Shown: in pieces, positions 16,515-25,200 of the stretch
How positions within the stretch are numbered: the stretch's first letter is position 1
How the letters are laid out: each line of letters begins with the position of its first letter
Source of the DNA: JACKNG01 sp050184115
GTDB taxonomy: Bacteria; Pseudomonadota; Gammaproteobacteria; Ga0077536
Direction of reading: 5' to 3'
Assembly (NCBI GenBank): GCA_050184115.1
Contig: JBFXAQ010000014.1
Location: forward strand, 62,001 to 126,000
Length of the DNA stretch: 64,000 nt
Program-made: the position numbers and the translations under genes
Notes under the pieces: generated by a model
The model's input: the letters and a program-made list of their open reading frames with translations, nothing else
Told to the model about the DNA's origin: nothing
Databases searched by the model: none

Positions 16515-16958
16515 TCAGCCGTTCAGGCTGGACACGAGCGTCGGCGAGAGCTGGCCGTCGACGGGCAGTCCTCGGTCCGCCTGGTAGGCGCGAATGGCCT
16601 GGCGCGTCTTCGGCCCGACCACGCCGTCGACCGGGCCCGGGTCGTAGCCGCGCGCGGCGAGCCGGCCCTGGACGTCGGCAACGAGGTGGTTGAGTTCGCG
16701 TGCCTGGCTGCTCTGCTTCCACGCCGGGTCGCCCATGTCGACCTGCGACTTGTCGGTGAAGATGCCGGTCAGGGCACCACCAGCCGCGCCGAGCGCAGCG
16801 GCTTCCAGCACCGAGAGCCCGGTCACCGCGCCGATGATGGCGCCGGCGCCGGCGCCGATGCCGGCGCCGCTGAGGCCGCGATCCTGGGCGGTGGTACCGC
16901 AGCCGGCGGTCGTGGCGAGCGCCAGGGCCAGCGCGGCGGTCTTCGTCATCGTGATCAT
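16515..16958 (-). CDS. Lipoprotein with glycine-zipper and peptidoglycan-binding domains
   Basis: A 147-residue envelope protein. The signal sequence MITMTKTAALALALATTAGC ends in a lipobox-like TAGC, so lipidation at Cys20 is likely. Next comes a glycine-zipper stretch (GAGIGAGAGAIIGAVTGL, about 33-70) like those of OmpA/Pcp-type lipoproteins. The C-terminal 55 residues are a peptidoglycan-binding PG_binding_1 fold (VADVQGRLAARGYDPGPVDG then VVGPKTRQAIRAYQADRGLP). It probably links the outer membrane to the cell wall. The start was set at the ATG with an AGGAGGG site seven bases upstream. It follows the NarL-type regulator gene on the same strand after 193 bases, so it is probably its own unit. 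Confidence 0.85.
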   Translation of the reverse strand: MITMTKTAALALALATTAGCGTTAQDRGLSGAGIGAGAGAIIGAVTGLSVLEAAALGAAGGALTGIFTDKSQVDMGDPAWKQSSQARELNHLVADVQGRLAARGYDPGPVDGVVGPKTRQAIRAYQADRGLPVDGQLSPTLVSSLNG

Positions 16959-17151
16959 GATTCCCTCCTGCGTAGCGGTTTTCTTCTGGCGACGCGAGGT
17001 GTGCGTCGTGCCCGCAACCATGGCCAATCAGCCGCCACCAGCGCGTGACGGCGCGCACGCCGCGGCTGTCGCGCGGGCGGGTTCCCGGGCGAAACGTGAA
17101 GAGGTCGCGATTTCGTCGCCGTCGCCGGCGAGGCGAGTTCCTTACAGGCGC

Positions 17152-17799
17152 TCAGGTCTGGGTGTCGTCGAGACCCTGCTCGATGGCGTAGTGGACGAGG
17201 TCGGCCGTGCTGGTCAGGCCGAGCTTCTTGAGCAGGCGGGTACGGTGGGTGCTGACGGTCTTGATGCTGAGCGAGAGGTCGGCGGCGATGCGCGAGACGG
17301 TGTGGCCGCTGGCGAGCAGGCGCAGGATCTCGAATTCGCGGTTGGACAAGCGGTCGTGATCGCTGGCGTGCTGCGGATCGTCGGCAACCTGGCGGCTCAT
17401 GCGTGGCGACAGGTAGCGTTCACCGCGACCCACCCGGCGCAGCGCGGAGACCACCTCGCTCGGCGGCGCGCTCTTCATCAGATAGCCGGCGGCACCGGCG
17501 CGCAGCGCGCGCAGCGCGTACTGCTCCTCCGGAAAGCGCGAATAGATGAGCACCGGCACGCGCGCGGCCACCGCGCGCATGCGGCGCAGGATCTCGACGC
17601 CGCTGCGCCCGGGCATGGCCATGTCGAGGGTGACGAGGTCGAGTAGCATCGATTCCAGGCAACGCACACCTTCGATGCCCGAGGTAGCCTCGGCGGCGAT
17701 GGTGATGTCGTCGATGTCGGCCAGGATCTGGCGCAGACCGAGGCGGATGAGCGGGTGGTCGTCGACCACCAGCAGGCGCAGCGGCGTTGGCGCGTTCAT
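17152..17799 (-). CDS. NarL/FixJ-family response regulator
   Basis: A 215-residue regulator. The receiver has VVDDHPLIRLGL, phosphoacceptor Asp59 in LVTLDMAMPG and Lys108 in YLMKSAPPSE. The LuxR-type HTH is at about 148-205: LSNREFEILRLLASGHTVSRIA followed by SIKTVSTHRTRLLKKLGL. The gene overlaps the upstream kinase gene by four bases (ATGA), so the pair is cognate. Receiver and HTH spacing resemble UvrY/GacA- or NarL-type regulators. Its targets cannot be read from the window. Confidence 0.92.
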   Translation of the reverse strand: MNAPTPLRLLVVDDHPLIRLGLRQILADIDDITIAAEATSGIEGVRCLESMLLDLVTLDMAMPGRSGVEILRRMRAVAARVPVLIYSRFPEEQYALRALRAGAAGYLMKSAPPSEVVSALRRVGRGERYLSPRMSRQVADDPQHASDHDRLSNREFEILRLLASGHTVSRIAADLSLSIKTVSTHRTRLLKKLGLTSTADLVHYAIEQGLDDTQT

Positions 17800-19967
17800 G
17801 CGCCGAGGCCCGCGCGCCCGCCCTCGATGGCGTAGAGCGCGGTGCGTTCGCCGGCTGCTCGTGAAGTCAGTGGCAGGCGGGCGACGAGCCGCGCGCCACC
17901 CTGTTCGCGTCGACCCTCGGCGGTGAAGTCGCCACCGAGGTTGGCCATGCGCTCGGCCAGTCCGCGCAGGCCGTGACGGGGTTCGCCGCCAACCGTGCCT
18001 TCGGCGAAACCACGGCCGTCGTCCGCGACACTGAGTGTCACGGCGTCGTCATCGGCTTCGAGCGCGACTTGCACGTGGCGCGCTGCGGCGTGCCGCGTGA
18101 CGTTGGTCAGGCCTTCCTGCAGCACGCGGAACAGGGCCAGCGACTGCTCGGGGGAGAGTTCGGGCACTGCGCCGAGCTTGAGCGAGCAGGCCAGCCCCGA
18201 GCGCGCCTTGAAGTCGTCGACGTACCACTCGAGAGCTGCCGACAGGCCGAAGTGATCGAGGATGGGCGGATGCAGGCCATCGACGATGCGATCGGTGGCG
18301 GCCGAGGCCCGTTCGACCAGCTCGTGCAGGCGGTCGAGCAGCACGCGGGTCTTCTCCGCCTCGTCGGCGGTGAGGTCATCGAGCGCGAACACCGTGTTGC
18401 CCATGACCGTCAGGATGGCGCCGAATTCGTCGTGGACCTCGCGGGCGAGGCGGCTGCGTTCGTCCTCCTGCACGCGCTGCAGGGCGACGTAGGCCGCGCG
18501 CAATTCGTCGCGCGAGCGGGCCAGTGCCTCCTCGGCCTCCTTGCGCCGGGTGATGTCGGTGACGTGGCAGACGTAGGCCGCGCCGTCGGGCGCGCCGCCG
18601 CCGAGCGCGGTGGTCGAAACCAGCACCTGCAGGGCGCGCGGGCGGCCGCAGACGATGCGTCGTTCCTCGGTCTCGCCCGGTACCGGCGTCCACACGCGGC
18701 CGTCGCCATCCGCCAGCAGGCGAGCGAAGTTCTCGCCCACCAGCTCGGCCGCGCATCCACCGAACAGGGCGCAGCCGCCGGGATTGACCTTGAGGATGGC
18801 GAGGCTGCCGTCGAGCACGATGACGCCACCCGGCAGCGCGGTCAGGATCTGGTCGAGGTAGGCGCGCGAAACGGTGGCGCGTTCGAGGCGCGCGGCCATG
18901 TCGTTGAAGGCGGCGCCGATCTCACCGAGTTCGTTCTTGGCGCGCAGGTTGACGCGCTGGGCGAGGTCGCCGCGACCGGCGCTGCGCAGTGCCACGACGA
19001 GCTGGCTGACCGGGCGCAGGAAATTGCGCACCACCGCCCAGGCGGCGCCGGCACACAGCAGGATCATGGCCGAGAGCAGCAGCGTGACGCGGGTGCGGGC
19101 CTCGGCGATGCGTTGACCGACCGCCTGCTCGGCGCGTTCGACCTGGCCGCGCGCGGCGCTGGCGAGACGATCGTGGATCAGGGCGCGCAGCTGGTCGCGG
19201 CGGGCATAGACCACGCCGAGCGCGGCGTCGACATCGCGTTGCCGTTCGAGCGCCTCGCGCGCGGTGTGGCGCAGGGCGCGCAACTGCTCGCGCAAGGTGG
19301 TGATGAAGGGTGCCTGCGGGTGCAGGCCGCTCTGCGTGGCGGCCAGCACCAGGCGGTGTTCCAGCGTACGCAGCGCAATCTCGAGGCTGGCCGCGTGCAC
19401 CGCGTCGGGTGCACCGACGTAATCGTGCAGGCGCCGTTCGATGTCGAGCGCGGCAGTGCGCAGCTCGTGTTCGGTGGCGATGTCCGCGCCCGCATCGCGG
19501 ATCAGCTCGTCGGCGCGCAGCGCGAATTCACCGACCTGTTCCTCGAGCCCGGCCAGCGGGATGGCGTCGGCGGCCAACGCGGCGAGCAGGGCATCCACCG
19601 CGAGCAGGTAATCGCCGTGCAGCGTGGCGGCCTGCGCGGCCAGGCCCTGCGCCTCGCTGCTGGCGGCATTGCGACCATAGGCCTCGAGTTCGCGGGCGAA
19701 CGTGCGGGCGTCGTGGTCGCGCGCGTACTGCGCGTGGCGTTCTGGGGCGTTGCGCAGGCGACGCAGGCTGGCCGCGCTCTCGGTGATGAGGTTTTCCAGT
19801 TCCTGCGCCGAACCGAGCATGTCGTAGCCGCCGGTCACGGCATGCTCGAGGGTGTCCTGAATGTGACTGATCTCGCGCTGGAGGAAGGCGTAGGCGCTGA
19901 GACAGGTCAGGAACGCAATGCCGAAGATCAGGCCGAGACGGGTGGCCAGTTGGCTGCGACGCCGCAT
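17796..19967 (-). CDS. Sensor histidine kinase (periplasmic sensor, HAMP, PAS, HisKA_3)
   Basis: A 723-residue membrane kinase. TM1 is about residues 10-30, followed by a helical periplasmic domain of about 265 residues, TM2 at about 297-318, a HAMP linker (LRPVSQLVVALRSAGRGDL), a PAS domain (about 370-480) and a NarX/UhpB-type transmitter with His512 in LAREVHDEFGAIL. The ATPase part has LTNVTRHAAA and DDGRGF. The long helical sensor resembles NarX-like or four-helix-bundle sensors but has no recognisable P-box. It is transcribed ahead of, and overlaps, the NarL-type regulator. An FNR-like dyad lies in the gap upstream, 138 bases from its start, so oxygen-linked expression is possible. Confidence 0.9.
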   Translation of the reverse strand: MRRRSQLATRLGLIFGIAFLTCLSAYAFLQREISHIQDTLEHAVTGGYDMLGSAQELENLITESAASLRRLRNAPERHAQYARDHDARTFARELEAYGRNAASSEAQGLAAQAATLHGDYLLAVDALLAALAADAIPLAGLEEQVGEFALRADELIRDAGADIATEHELRTAALDIERRLHDYVGAPDAVHAASLEIALRTLEHRLVLAATQSGLHPQAPFITTLREQLRALRHTAREALERQRDVDAALGVVYARRDQLRALIHDRLASAARGQVERAEQAVGQRIAEARTRVTLLLSAMILLCAGAAWAVVRNFLRPVSQLVVALRSAGRGDLAQRVNLRAKNELGEIGAAFNDMAARLERATVSRAYLDQILTALPGGVIVLDGSLAILKVNPGGCALFGGCAAELVGENFARLLADGDGRVWTPVPGETEERRIVCGRPRALQVLVSTTALGGGAPDGAAYVCHVTDITRRKEAEEALARSRDELRAAYVALQRVQEDERSRLAREVHDEFGAILTVMGNTVFALDDLTADEAEKTRVLLDRLHELVERASAATDRIVDGLHPPILDHFGLSAALEWYVDDFKARSGLACSLKLGAVPELSPEQSLALFRVLQEGLTNVTRHAAARHVQVALEADDDAVTLSVADDGRGFAEGTVGGEPRHGLRGLAERMANLGGDFTAEGRREQGGARLVARLPLTSRAAGERTALYAIEGGRAGLGA

Positions 19968-20104
19968 GAAAGCTACCTCGCGGGAATCGTGTGGGAACGC
20001 GGAATGGACGGGGCGGGATGGGAGCCGGCCGCGGCGGCTCCGTCCAGGGACGCGCGGCGGCGCGAGTGTAGTGCATGGGCGCCCCGCCGGCGAGCGGCAA
20101 TCCG

Positions 20105-20118
20105 TTGATCGGGGTCAA
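20105..20118. promoter_or_regulatory. FNR/ANR-like dyad TTGAT-CGGG-GTCAA
   Basis: Nine of ten consensus arm bases match TTGAT-N4-ATCAA. The dyad lies in the divergent gap between the kinase gene (start 19967) and the PilZ gene (start 20193), its centre about 81 bases before the PilZ start. A match this good is expected about twice by chance in 64 kb on both strands, so alone it is weak; the four intergenic examples in the window strengthen one another. Confidence 0.4.
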
Positions 20119-20192
20119 GCGGCCCGCGTGCGCGGCCGCTAACCGGCGGTGTATCCCCAAGAGCCTGATCGTTCACACGACCATTCCCGGTG

Positions 20193-21152
20193 ATGTCGCA
20201 AGCTCCCGAATCCGCCCAACCCGCCGCGCCGCCCCTCGAGGACGTCGGCCGCGACGAGCTGCTCGCTTGCGTGCGCCTGCTCGCCACCAGCGTCGCCGAC
20301 CACCGCGAACGCTTCGGCGCGGTGGCCATGGACCTGTCCGCTCGCCACGTCGACTCGCGCGCTCCGGCCGCCCAGGGCCCGTTGGCCGAGGCGCTTGCCT
20401 TGGTCCGCATCGCTTTGCCCGAAGCCGGGCAGTTGCCGGCGGTAGAACCGCTCGGCGACCTGCGTCGCCAGCATCGCATCAACCTCCATGCCGCGGTGGC
20501 GGTGCTGGACGACGCCCGCACGCGGCGCGTCCCGGCAGAGCTGCGCAACATTTCCTGGGGCGGTGCCGCCCTGCGCTGCCCGTCGATGCCGGCAAACCCC
20601 GGCGAACACGTGTGGTTGGAGTTGCCGGCCGGATTCGAGCGCGAGATCCCCGTGCGTGCCGAGGTCGTGCGACGCACCCGGATCGGCGAGGTCGAGGAAT
20701 ACGGTCTGCGCTTCGTCGCCCTCGACCCGGCTGACGAACCGCGCTTTCGCCGCGTGCTGGAGATCCTCCTCGACCAGCCCGACGCCGACGGGCGCCGCGC
20801 CGAGCCACGACTCGTGCAGCGCCTCGAAATCGAGTACGGCGACGCCGGCGAACTGCGTGCGACCTTGGAGGACATTTCCGCCGGCGGTCTGCAACTCGTC
20901 GTACCCGACCCGCTGGAGCTGCAGCAGACCATCCTCATCGTGCTGTCCAGTGCCGATACGGCGCGCACGCTGGAGCTGCGCGCGCGGGTGGTGCACCAGG
21001 CCTGTGCGGACGAGGATGGCGTGGCGTTGTACCGCGTAGGTCTCGCCTTCGAGCATGCCGATGCGGCGCTGCGCGAACAACTCGGTGAGCTTATCCGGGC
21101 CCTGGCCCTGCAGGCGCCGGCGCGCGGCGCGCCGGCGGCGGGCAAGGTTTGA
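20193..21152 (+). CDS. Double PilZ-domain protein (cyclic-di-GMP effector candidate)
   Basis: A 319-residue cytoplasmic protein with two PilZ domains. The first spans about 90-190, with RRQHR and then RNISWGGAAL; the second spans about 203-310, with RRAEPRLVQR and EDISAGGLQL. RxxxR plus (D/N)xSxxG is the c-di-GMP-binding signature; both domains keep (D/N)ISxGG and at least one keeps a good arginine motif. The N-terminal 85 residues are helical without known domain. It would couple c-di-GMP level to motility, adhesion or polysaccharide synthesis. The ATG at 20193 follows an in-frame GTG at 20190; neither has a strong ribosome site. It is a single gene, convergent with the RND exporter. Confidence 0.82.
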   Translation: MSQAPESAQPAAPPLEDVGRDELLACVRLLATSVADHRERFGAVAMDLSARHVDSRAPAAQGPLAEALALVRIALPEAGQLPAVEPLGDLRRQHRINLHAAVAVLDDARTRRVPAELRNISWGGAALRCPSMPANPGEHVWLELPAGFEREIPVRAEVVRRTRIGEVEEYGLRFVALDPADEPRFRRVLEILLDQPDADGRRAEPRLVQRLEIEYGDAGELRATLEDISAGGLQLVVPDPLELQQTILIVLSSADTARTLELRARVVHQACADEDGVALYRVGLAFEHADAALREQLGELIRALALQAPARGAPAAGKV

Positions 21153-21157
21153 ACGGC

Positions 21158-21187
21158 AGGCGGGCGCGGCGGCGAACCGCCACGCCC
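21158..21187. terminator. Bidirectional hairpin between convergent genes
   Basis: A 7-bp outer stem (GCGGGCG with CGCCCGC) and a 5-bp inner stem (GGCGG with CCGCC), separated by a single C-A mismatch, close on a CGAA loop. It fills most of the 42-base gap between the PilZ stop and the RND exporter stop. No U tract is present, so it is probably a Rho-assisted or 3'-stabilising hairpin serving both genes. Confidence 0.6.
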
Positions 21188-21194
21188 GCGACCG

Positions 21195-23600
21195 TCACAC
21201 CGTGGCGGCGTGCTCGGCGTAATCGATCTTCTCGGAGATGAGTTGATGTTCGGACGCGATGAATTTCGGCTTGATCCACCACACCATCAGTGGCAACACC
21301 AAGAGCGAGATCACCATGTTGATGGTCATGACCATGACCAGCAGCAGGCCCATGTCGGAGAGGAACTTGAGATCCGACAGGAAGTACCACGGCAGGATCG
21401 AGATCAGCACGATCGTCGCGGTGAAGGTGATGGCCTTGCCCGAGGTGGTGATGGCGCGGTCGATGGCCTCACCGTAGTGCTGCGAGTCCTGGAACTCCTC
21501 GCACATGCGGCTTAGCAGGTAGATGCCGTAGTCGATGCCGACGCCGATGCCGATCGAGGCGATCGGCAGGCTGTTGACGTCGAGACCGATGCCGAGCGTC
21601 ACCATCGTGGCATCGAGCAGCACGTTCGACAGGTTCACCGGCACCAGCAGGATGATGCCCGCCATCGGCGAGCGGTAGGCGAAGCTGCAGACCAGGAACA
21701 TCAGTCCGTTGAGCAGGGCGAGGATGGTCAGGCGGTTCTGCGCGACGACGTCGTTGACCGACTGCTGCAGCGCGATCGCCCCGGTGCCCATGCGGATGGT
21801 GAAATTGGTGTGCTCGAGGCCGACCTTGTCCAGCACCTCGCGCGCCTGCCTGAGCGCGAGGTCGACGGTCTCCTGCTTATTGTTCTTGTACCACAGTGAC
21901 AAGGTGCCGTTCTGCAGGCCGAAGTCCATGACGTGGCTGTAGGCCTTGGGACTCGAGCCCAGCATCAACGCGTTGACCGAAGCGTTGGACGCCTCGTCGG
22001 TGGGATCGATCGGCGCCCACTTGGGGTTGCCGCCGGCGAAGATGCGGTTGGCCTCCGGCAGGTAGTCGGCGAACGACAAGGTCGCTTCCGGCGGTTGCGG
22101 GTAGGATTCGAGCAGGCGCTGCATCTGGTGCATCGTCGTCATCGTTTCCGATTCCTGCAGGATGCGGTTGGCCTTCTTGCCGCCTTTGCCCTCGAACACG
22201 ATCTCGAGCGTCATGAGCCCCGGGAAGTGCGAGTTGATGGCGCGCACCGCGGTGTTGAACTCCGAGTCGTCGAACAGCAGGTTGCTGCCCTCGACCGGGT
22301 TGCCGACCTGCATCAGTGACTGGATGTAGAAGCCACAGGCGAAGATGACGACGAATATGCCGGTCGTGAGCGGCGCGCGGCTGCCGTGACTCAGACTCGC
22401 GACGCGTCTCAGAATGCCGATGAGACGCGTGTGCCAGGTGACCTTGTCGGTGTGCCCGGTGAGGACATCGACGTTCTTCGGCGTCGGCAGGTAGGAAGCG
22501 AGGATCGAGGCCAGGAATACGTCGGTCGGAATCAGGCACAGCGCCCAGAAGCCGCAGAAGATGGCGAAGCGCTCCATCACCGGGATCGGCGCGACGGCGA
22601 TCAGGAACAGGCACATCATGTCGGTAACGATGCCGAGAATGCCCGGTGCCATCATCACGCCGAGCGAGATCTGCGCCGCCTTGCGCTTGTCCTTGACCTC
22701 GTAGAGCACCTCGTAATAGCGCTCGAGATACTGTACGCAGTGGCTGAAGGCGCGCGCGATGAGCAGCATCGGCACGACCATGATCAGCGGTTCGATGGGC
22801 TGATGGATCCAGCCGGTCAGACCGAAGCCCCAGATGCCACCGACGATGGACACCGCGATGGGCGCGACCACGCCCGGCAGGTTGCGCATGTAGAGGACGA
22901 GCGAGACGATCAACAGGGTCGCCGTGATGGCGAAGATGGTCAGCATCTGCACCTGGTAGGTATAGACCCAGCCGGTCAGCATGGGCTGGCCGGCGGCGTA
23001 GATCTCGTGATGTTCGTCGCGCTCGCGCTCGACCAGCTTCTGCACGTAGTCGAAGGTCTTGCCATAGTCGAGGCTGAACTCGATGAAGGTCGCGGTGACG
23101 AGCGTTGCCGTCTCGTCCTCAGAGATGAGGAATTTGCGCACGTTGTTCGAGCGGTCGACGCGGTGCTTGAACTCCGCCATCGCCTCGGGTGAATCCGGCA
23201 CGCTGTCTTCCATCATCGGCTTGATATCGACACCGTAGGGTGTGGCCTCGGCGTAGCGCGCCTTCTCCGAGGCCAGCGAGAGAATCTGGTCGTGGTCGAC
23301 GGACGGGGCGAGGTCGATGTCGCGCGTCATGCGCCAGACCTTGTTCAGCGTCTCGTGGTTGTAGATGTCACCACGCTTGTTCTTGATCATGATGGTGATG
23401 GTGAGCGGATTACCGAAGTTGCGGTGATCCTGGAAGGTCTGCACGTACGGGTGGTTCTTCGGGAACAGGTCCGAGAAGATGGTGCGGATGTCGACGTCCT
23501 TCAGTCCGTAGAGGAAGAACGCGGTGATCGCCATCAGAATGGCGAGCGAAATGTGCCGGTAACCGATGATCAGCGCGGCTATGCGATGTCGGATGCCCAT
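21195..23600 (-). CDS. RND superfamily exporter (MMPL-type)
   Basis: An 801-residue inner-membrane protein with the RND layout: one N-terminal helix (HISLAILMAITAFFLYGL), a periplasmic loop of about 200 residues, a block of five to six helices (about 225-365), then the same pattern repeated. The second half has the GIGVGIDYGIYLLSR helix typical of MMPL-like proton-driven exporters; the first half lacks the acidic residue at the matching place (MVVPMLLIARAFSHCVQ). Family members move lipids, hopanoids or hydrophobic compounds. Such exporters often sit beside DUF1329 and DUF1302 genes; here only a DUF1329 remnant, 5 kb away, is seen. The gene is divergent from the SMP-30 lactonase gene. Confidence 0.85.
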   Translation of the reverse strand: MGIRHRIAALIIGYRHISLAILMAITAFFLYGLKDVDIRTIFSDLFPKNHPYVQTFQDHRNFGNPLTITIMIKNKRGDIYNHETLNKVWRMTRDIDLAPSVDHDQILSLASEKARYAEATPYGVDIKPMMEDSVPDSPEAMAEFKHRVDRSNNVRKFLISEDETATLVTATFIEFSLDYGKTFDYVQKLVERERDEHHEIYAAGQPMLTGWVYTYQVQMLTIFAITATLLIVSLVLYMRNLPGVVAPIAVSIVGGIWGFGLTGWIHQPIEPLIMVVPMLLIARAFSHCVQYLERYYEVLYEVKDKRKAAQISLGVMMAPGILGIVTDMMCLFLIAVAPIPVMERFAIFCGFWALCLIPTDVFLASILASYLPTPKNVDVLTGHTDKVTWHTRLIGILRRVASLSHGSRAPLTTGIFVVIFACGFYIQSLMQVGNPVEGSNLLFDDSEFNTAVRAINSHFPGLMTLEIVFEGKGGKKANRILQESETMTTMHQMQRLLESYPQPPEATLSFADYLPEANRIFAGGNPKWAPIDPTDEASNASVNALMLGSSPKAYSHVMDFGLQNGTLSLWYKNNKQETVDLALRQAREVLDKVGLEHTNFTIRMGTGAIALQQSVNDVVAQNRLTILALLNGLMFLVCSFAYRSPMAGIILLVPVNLSNVLLDATMVTLGIGLDVNSLPIASIGIGVGIDYGIYLLSRMCEEFQDSQHYGEAIDRAITTSGKAITFTATIVLISILPWYFLSDLKFLSDMGLLLVMVMTINMVISLLVLPLMVWWIKPKFIASEHQLISEKIDYAEHAATV

Positions 23601-23992
23601 GTGATGAGTGCCCCGTGCGAGAAGGAAGCGGCCGTGGCCGCACCGTGCGGTGTCGACATGGGACCACGACCACCGACGCGGGTCGGGACGCGCCGTACGG
23701 CCGTCCCGTGTCTCCCCTCGCGGCAGCGGCCGGGAGCCGCATGCAGGTACCGCTTCCAGGTCGCCGCCGTGACGGTGTGCGACCGTGCCGGGTGGTTGCC
23801 GCTTCGCCCTCCCCAGGGTGAATTGCGCGGTCTACCCGGCGTGTCCCCGGATTCTGCACACGGGCCGCGCGGCGATCGACGCCAGCGCGGCGCGATCGCC
23901 GTAGGACGAATCCGATAGTCTCCCGCCCGCCTGCGCTTGCGGCGCTCTCCTCCCTTCATCTAAGGTCGCCCGGGTTACTCCGGGGAGGTTCC
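23601..23992. other. Divergent intergenic region, 392 bases
   Basis: The gap lies between the RND exporter (minus) and the SMP-30 gene (plus). The most visible element is an inverted repeat with 9-bp arms, CGGCGATCG at 23870-23878 and CGATCGCCG at 23893-23901, about 90 bases before the SMP-30 start; it could be an operator. Open frames across the gap on both strands are low-complexity Arg/Ala/Pro shadows and are not taken as genes. Confidence 0.4.
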
Positions 23993-24844
23993 ATGCAGCA
24001 CTACCAGACCACGCCGTTCGTCGGCGATTTCGTCTTTCTCGAGGGGCCGCGCTGGCACGACGGCCGCCTGTGGGTGTCCGACATCTGGGGGCACACCGTC
24101 TACGCCATCGGTCCCGACGGCACGCGCGAGGCCGTCGTCGAGGTGCCGGAACGCCCGTCGGGCCTAGGCTTCCTGCCCGACGGCACGCCGCTCATCGTCT
24201 CGATGGTCGACCGCCGCCTGTACCGCCTCGAAGGCGGGCAGCTGGTGCTGCATGCGGATCTCGCGGGCAGCATTCCGGCTGAGATCAACGACATGGTGGT
24301 CGACGCCCGCGGCCGCGCCTACGTCGGTAACATGGGGTACGACCTCTTCAGCGGCGCTGAGCCGAAGACGGCCGAGATCACCCTGGTCGAGCCGGACGGC
24401 AGCTTCCGTCACGTCGCGAGCGGCCTCGATTTCCCCAACGGCATGGTGATCACGGACGCCGGCCGGACCCTGGTGGTGGCGGAATCCTTCGGTCACCGCG
24501 TATCGGCCTTCGATATTGCCGCCGACGGTGGCCTGTCCAACCGCCGTGTGCTGGCCGAATTGCCGGACCTCATCCCCGACGGCATCTGCCTCGACGTCGC
24601 CGGCAACGTGTGGGTGGCCGGTGCCATGGGCGGGCTCTTCGTCCAGCTCGACCCGGGCGGCAAGGTCATCGGCCAGGTCGACGTACGTCCGCGCGCGGCA
24701 ATCGCCTGCCAGCTCGGCGGCGCCGACGGCCGCAACCTCTACTGCCTCGTCTACGACGGCGGCATCGAAGAGTTGTCGCGCGGCCAGCCGGGGGCGTCGA
24801 TCGAGATCGCGCGGGTGGAGCATCCGGCGGCGGGGTCGCCCTGA
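23993..24844 (+). CDS. SMP-30/gluconolactonase family lactonase
   Basis: A 283-residue six-bladed beta-propeller hydrolase that opens sugar or other lactones using one divalent cation. Metal ligand positions typical of the family are present: Glu in VFLEGPRWHDGRLWVSD (near residue 18), Asn in DFPNGMVI and Asp in IPDGICLDVAGNVWVA. Blade repeats (W/YV-D-I-G patterns) run through the sequence. No signal peptide is seen. The start has a strong GGGGAGG site. It stands alone; a REP-rich gap follows. Natural substrates could include gluconolactone or lactones formed by flavin monooxygenases such as those encoded elsewhere in the window. Confidence 0.87.
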   Translation: MQHYQTTPFVGDFVFLEGPRWHDGRLWVSDIWGHTVYAIGPDGTREAVVEVPERPSGLGFLPDGTPLIVSMVDRRLYRLEGGQLVLHADLAGSIPAEINDMVVDARGRAYVGNMGYDLFSGAEPKTAEITLVEPDGSFRHVASGLDFPNGMVITDAGRTLVVAESFGHRVSAFDIAADGGLSNRRVLAELPDLIPDGICLDVAGNVWVAGAMGGLFVQLDPGGKVIGQVDVRPRAAIACQLGGADGRNLYCLVYDGGIEELSRGQPGASIEIARVEHPAAGSP

Positions 24845-24991
24845 CAAAGGCAACTGCGAGGCGACAGCGGAGCCCATGTGCAGCGTTGCGCGCGCCGCTC
24901 CGTTCCCCATTCCCATTGGTTCACCCCGGTGCTCGCCGCGTGCGACTCGCCTCCGGGATTCCTGGTCGCACCTCACGGCGGGATCTAAACC

Positions 24992-25084
24992 GGGGACAGA
25001 CCACAATTTACCTTCCCCGGCTTTACCGCGGCCCGCTAAACCTGATCGGTCGACCGGGAGGGGCACTAAAAGCAAGTGCGTCCC
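24992..25084. repeat. Decayed family-1 REP palindrome
   Basis: The left arm begins GGGGACAGACCACAATTTAC and the right arm reads AAAAGCAAGTGCGTCCCC, clearly related to GGGGACAGTATACTTTT and its complement but with several mismatches and a longer spacer. It lies just upstream of an intact copy, suggesting successive insertions at one place. Confidence 0.55.
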
Positions 25085-25114
25085 CATTTCGCGGGCCGCT
25101 CGACGCGGCGCACT

Positions 25115-25181
25115 GGGGACAGTTTACTTTTGCACGGCGCGTCGCCGCGGGCCGGGCGTCGGTGAAAAGTAAACTGTCCCC
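25115..25181. repeat. REP palindrome, family 1, TTTAC variant
   Basis: Perfect 17-bp arms, GGGGACAGTTTACTTTT (25115-25131) and its complement (25165-25181), flank a 33-base spacer. The arms differ by one base from the RAYT-flanking element at 8131-8204, and both spacers contain CGCCGCGG. It ends 19 bases beyond the aminotransferase stop codon. Confidence 0.85.
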
Positions 25182-25200
25182 TTCAGCGTCGCCTCGTCGT

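Larger units (their letters stand above)
24845..25200. other. Convergent intergenic region with REP copies, 356 bases
   Basis: This gap between the SMP-30 stop and the aminotransferase stop holds one intact family-1 palindrome (25115-25181) and one decayed copy (24992-25084). The first 145 bases show nothing beyond GC-rich spacer. No gene is supported. Confidence 0.6.

Noticed and set aside
16336..17058. Open frame extending the CoA-transferase by about 240 residues
   Set aside because: The extension is Arg/Gly/Pro-rich, runs antisense to or across the lipoprotein gene, and the family N-terminus with a ribosome site is at 16335. It is a GC-driven shadow.
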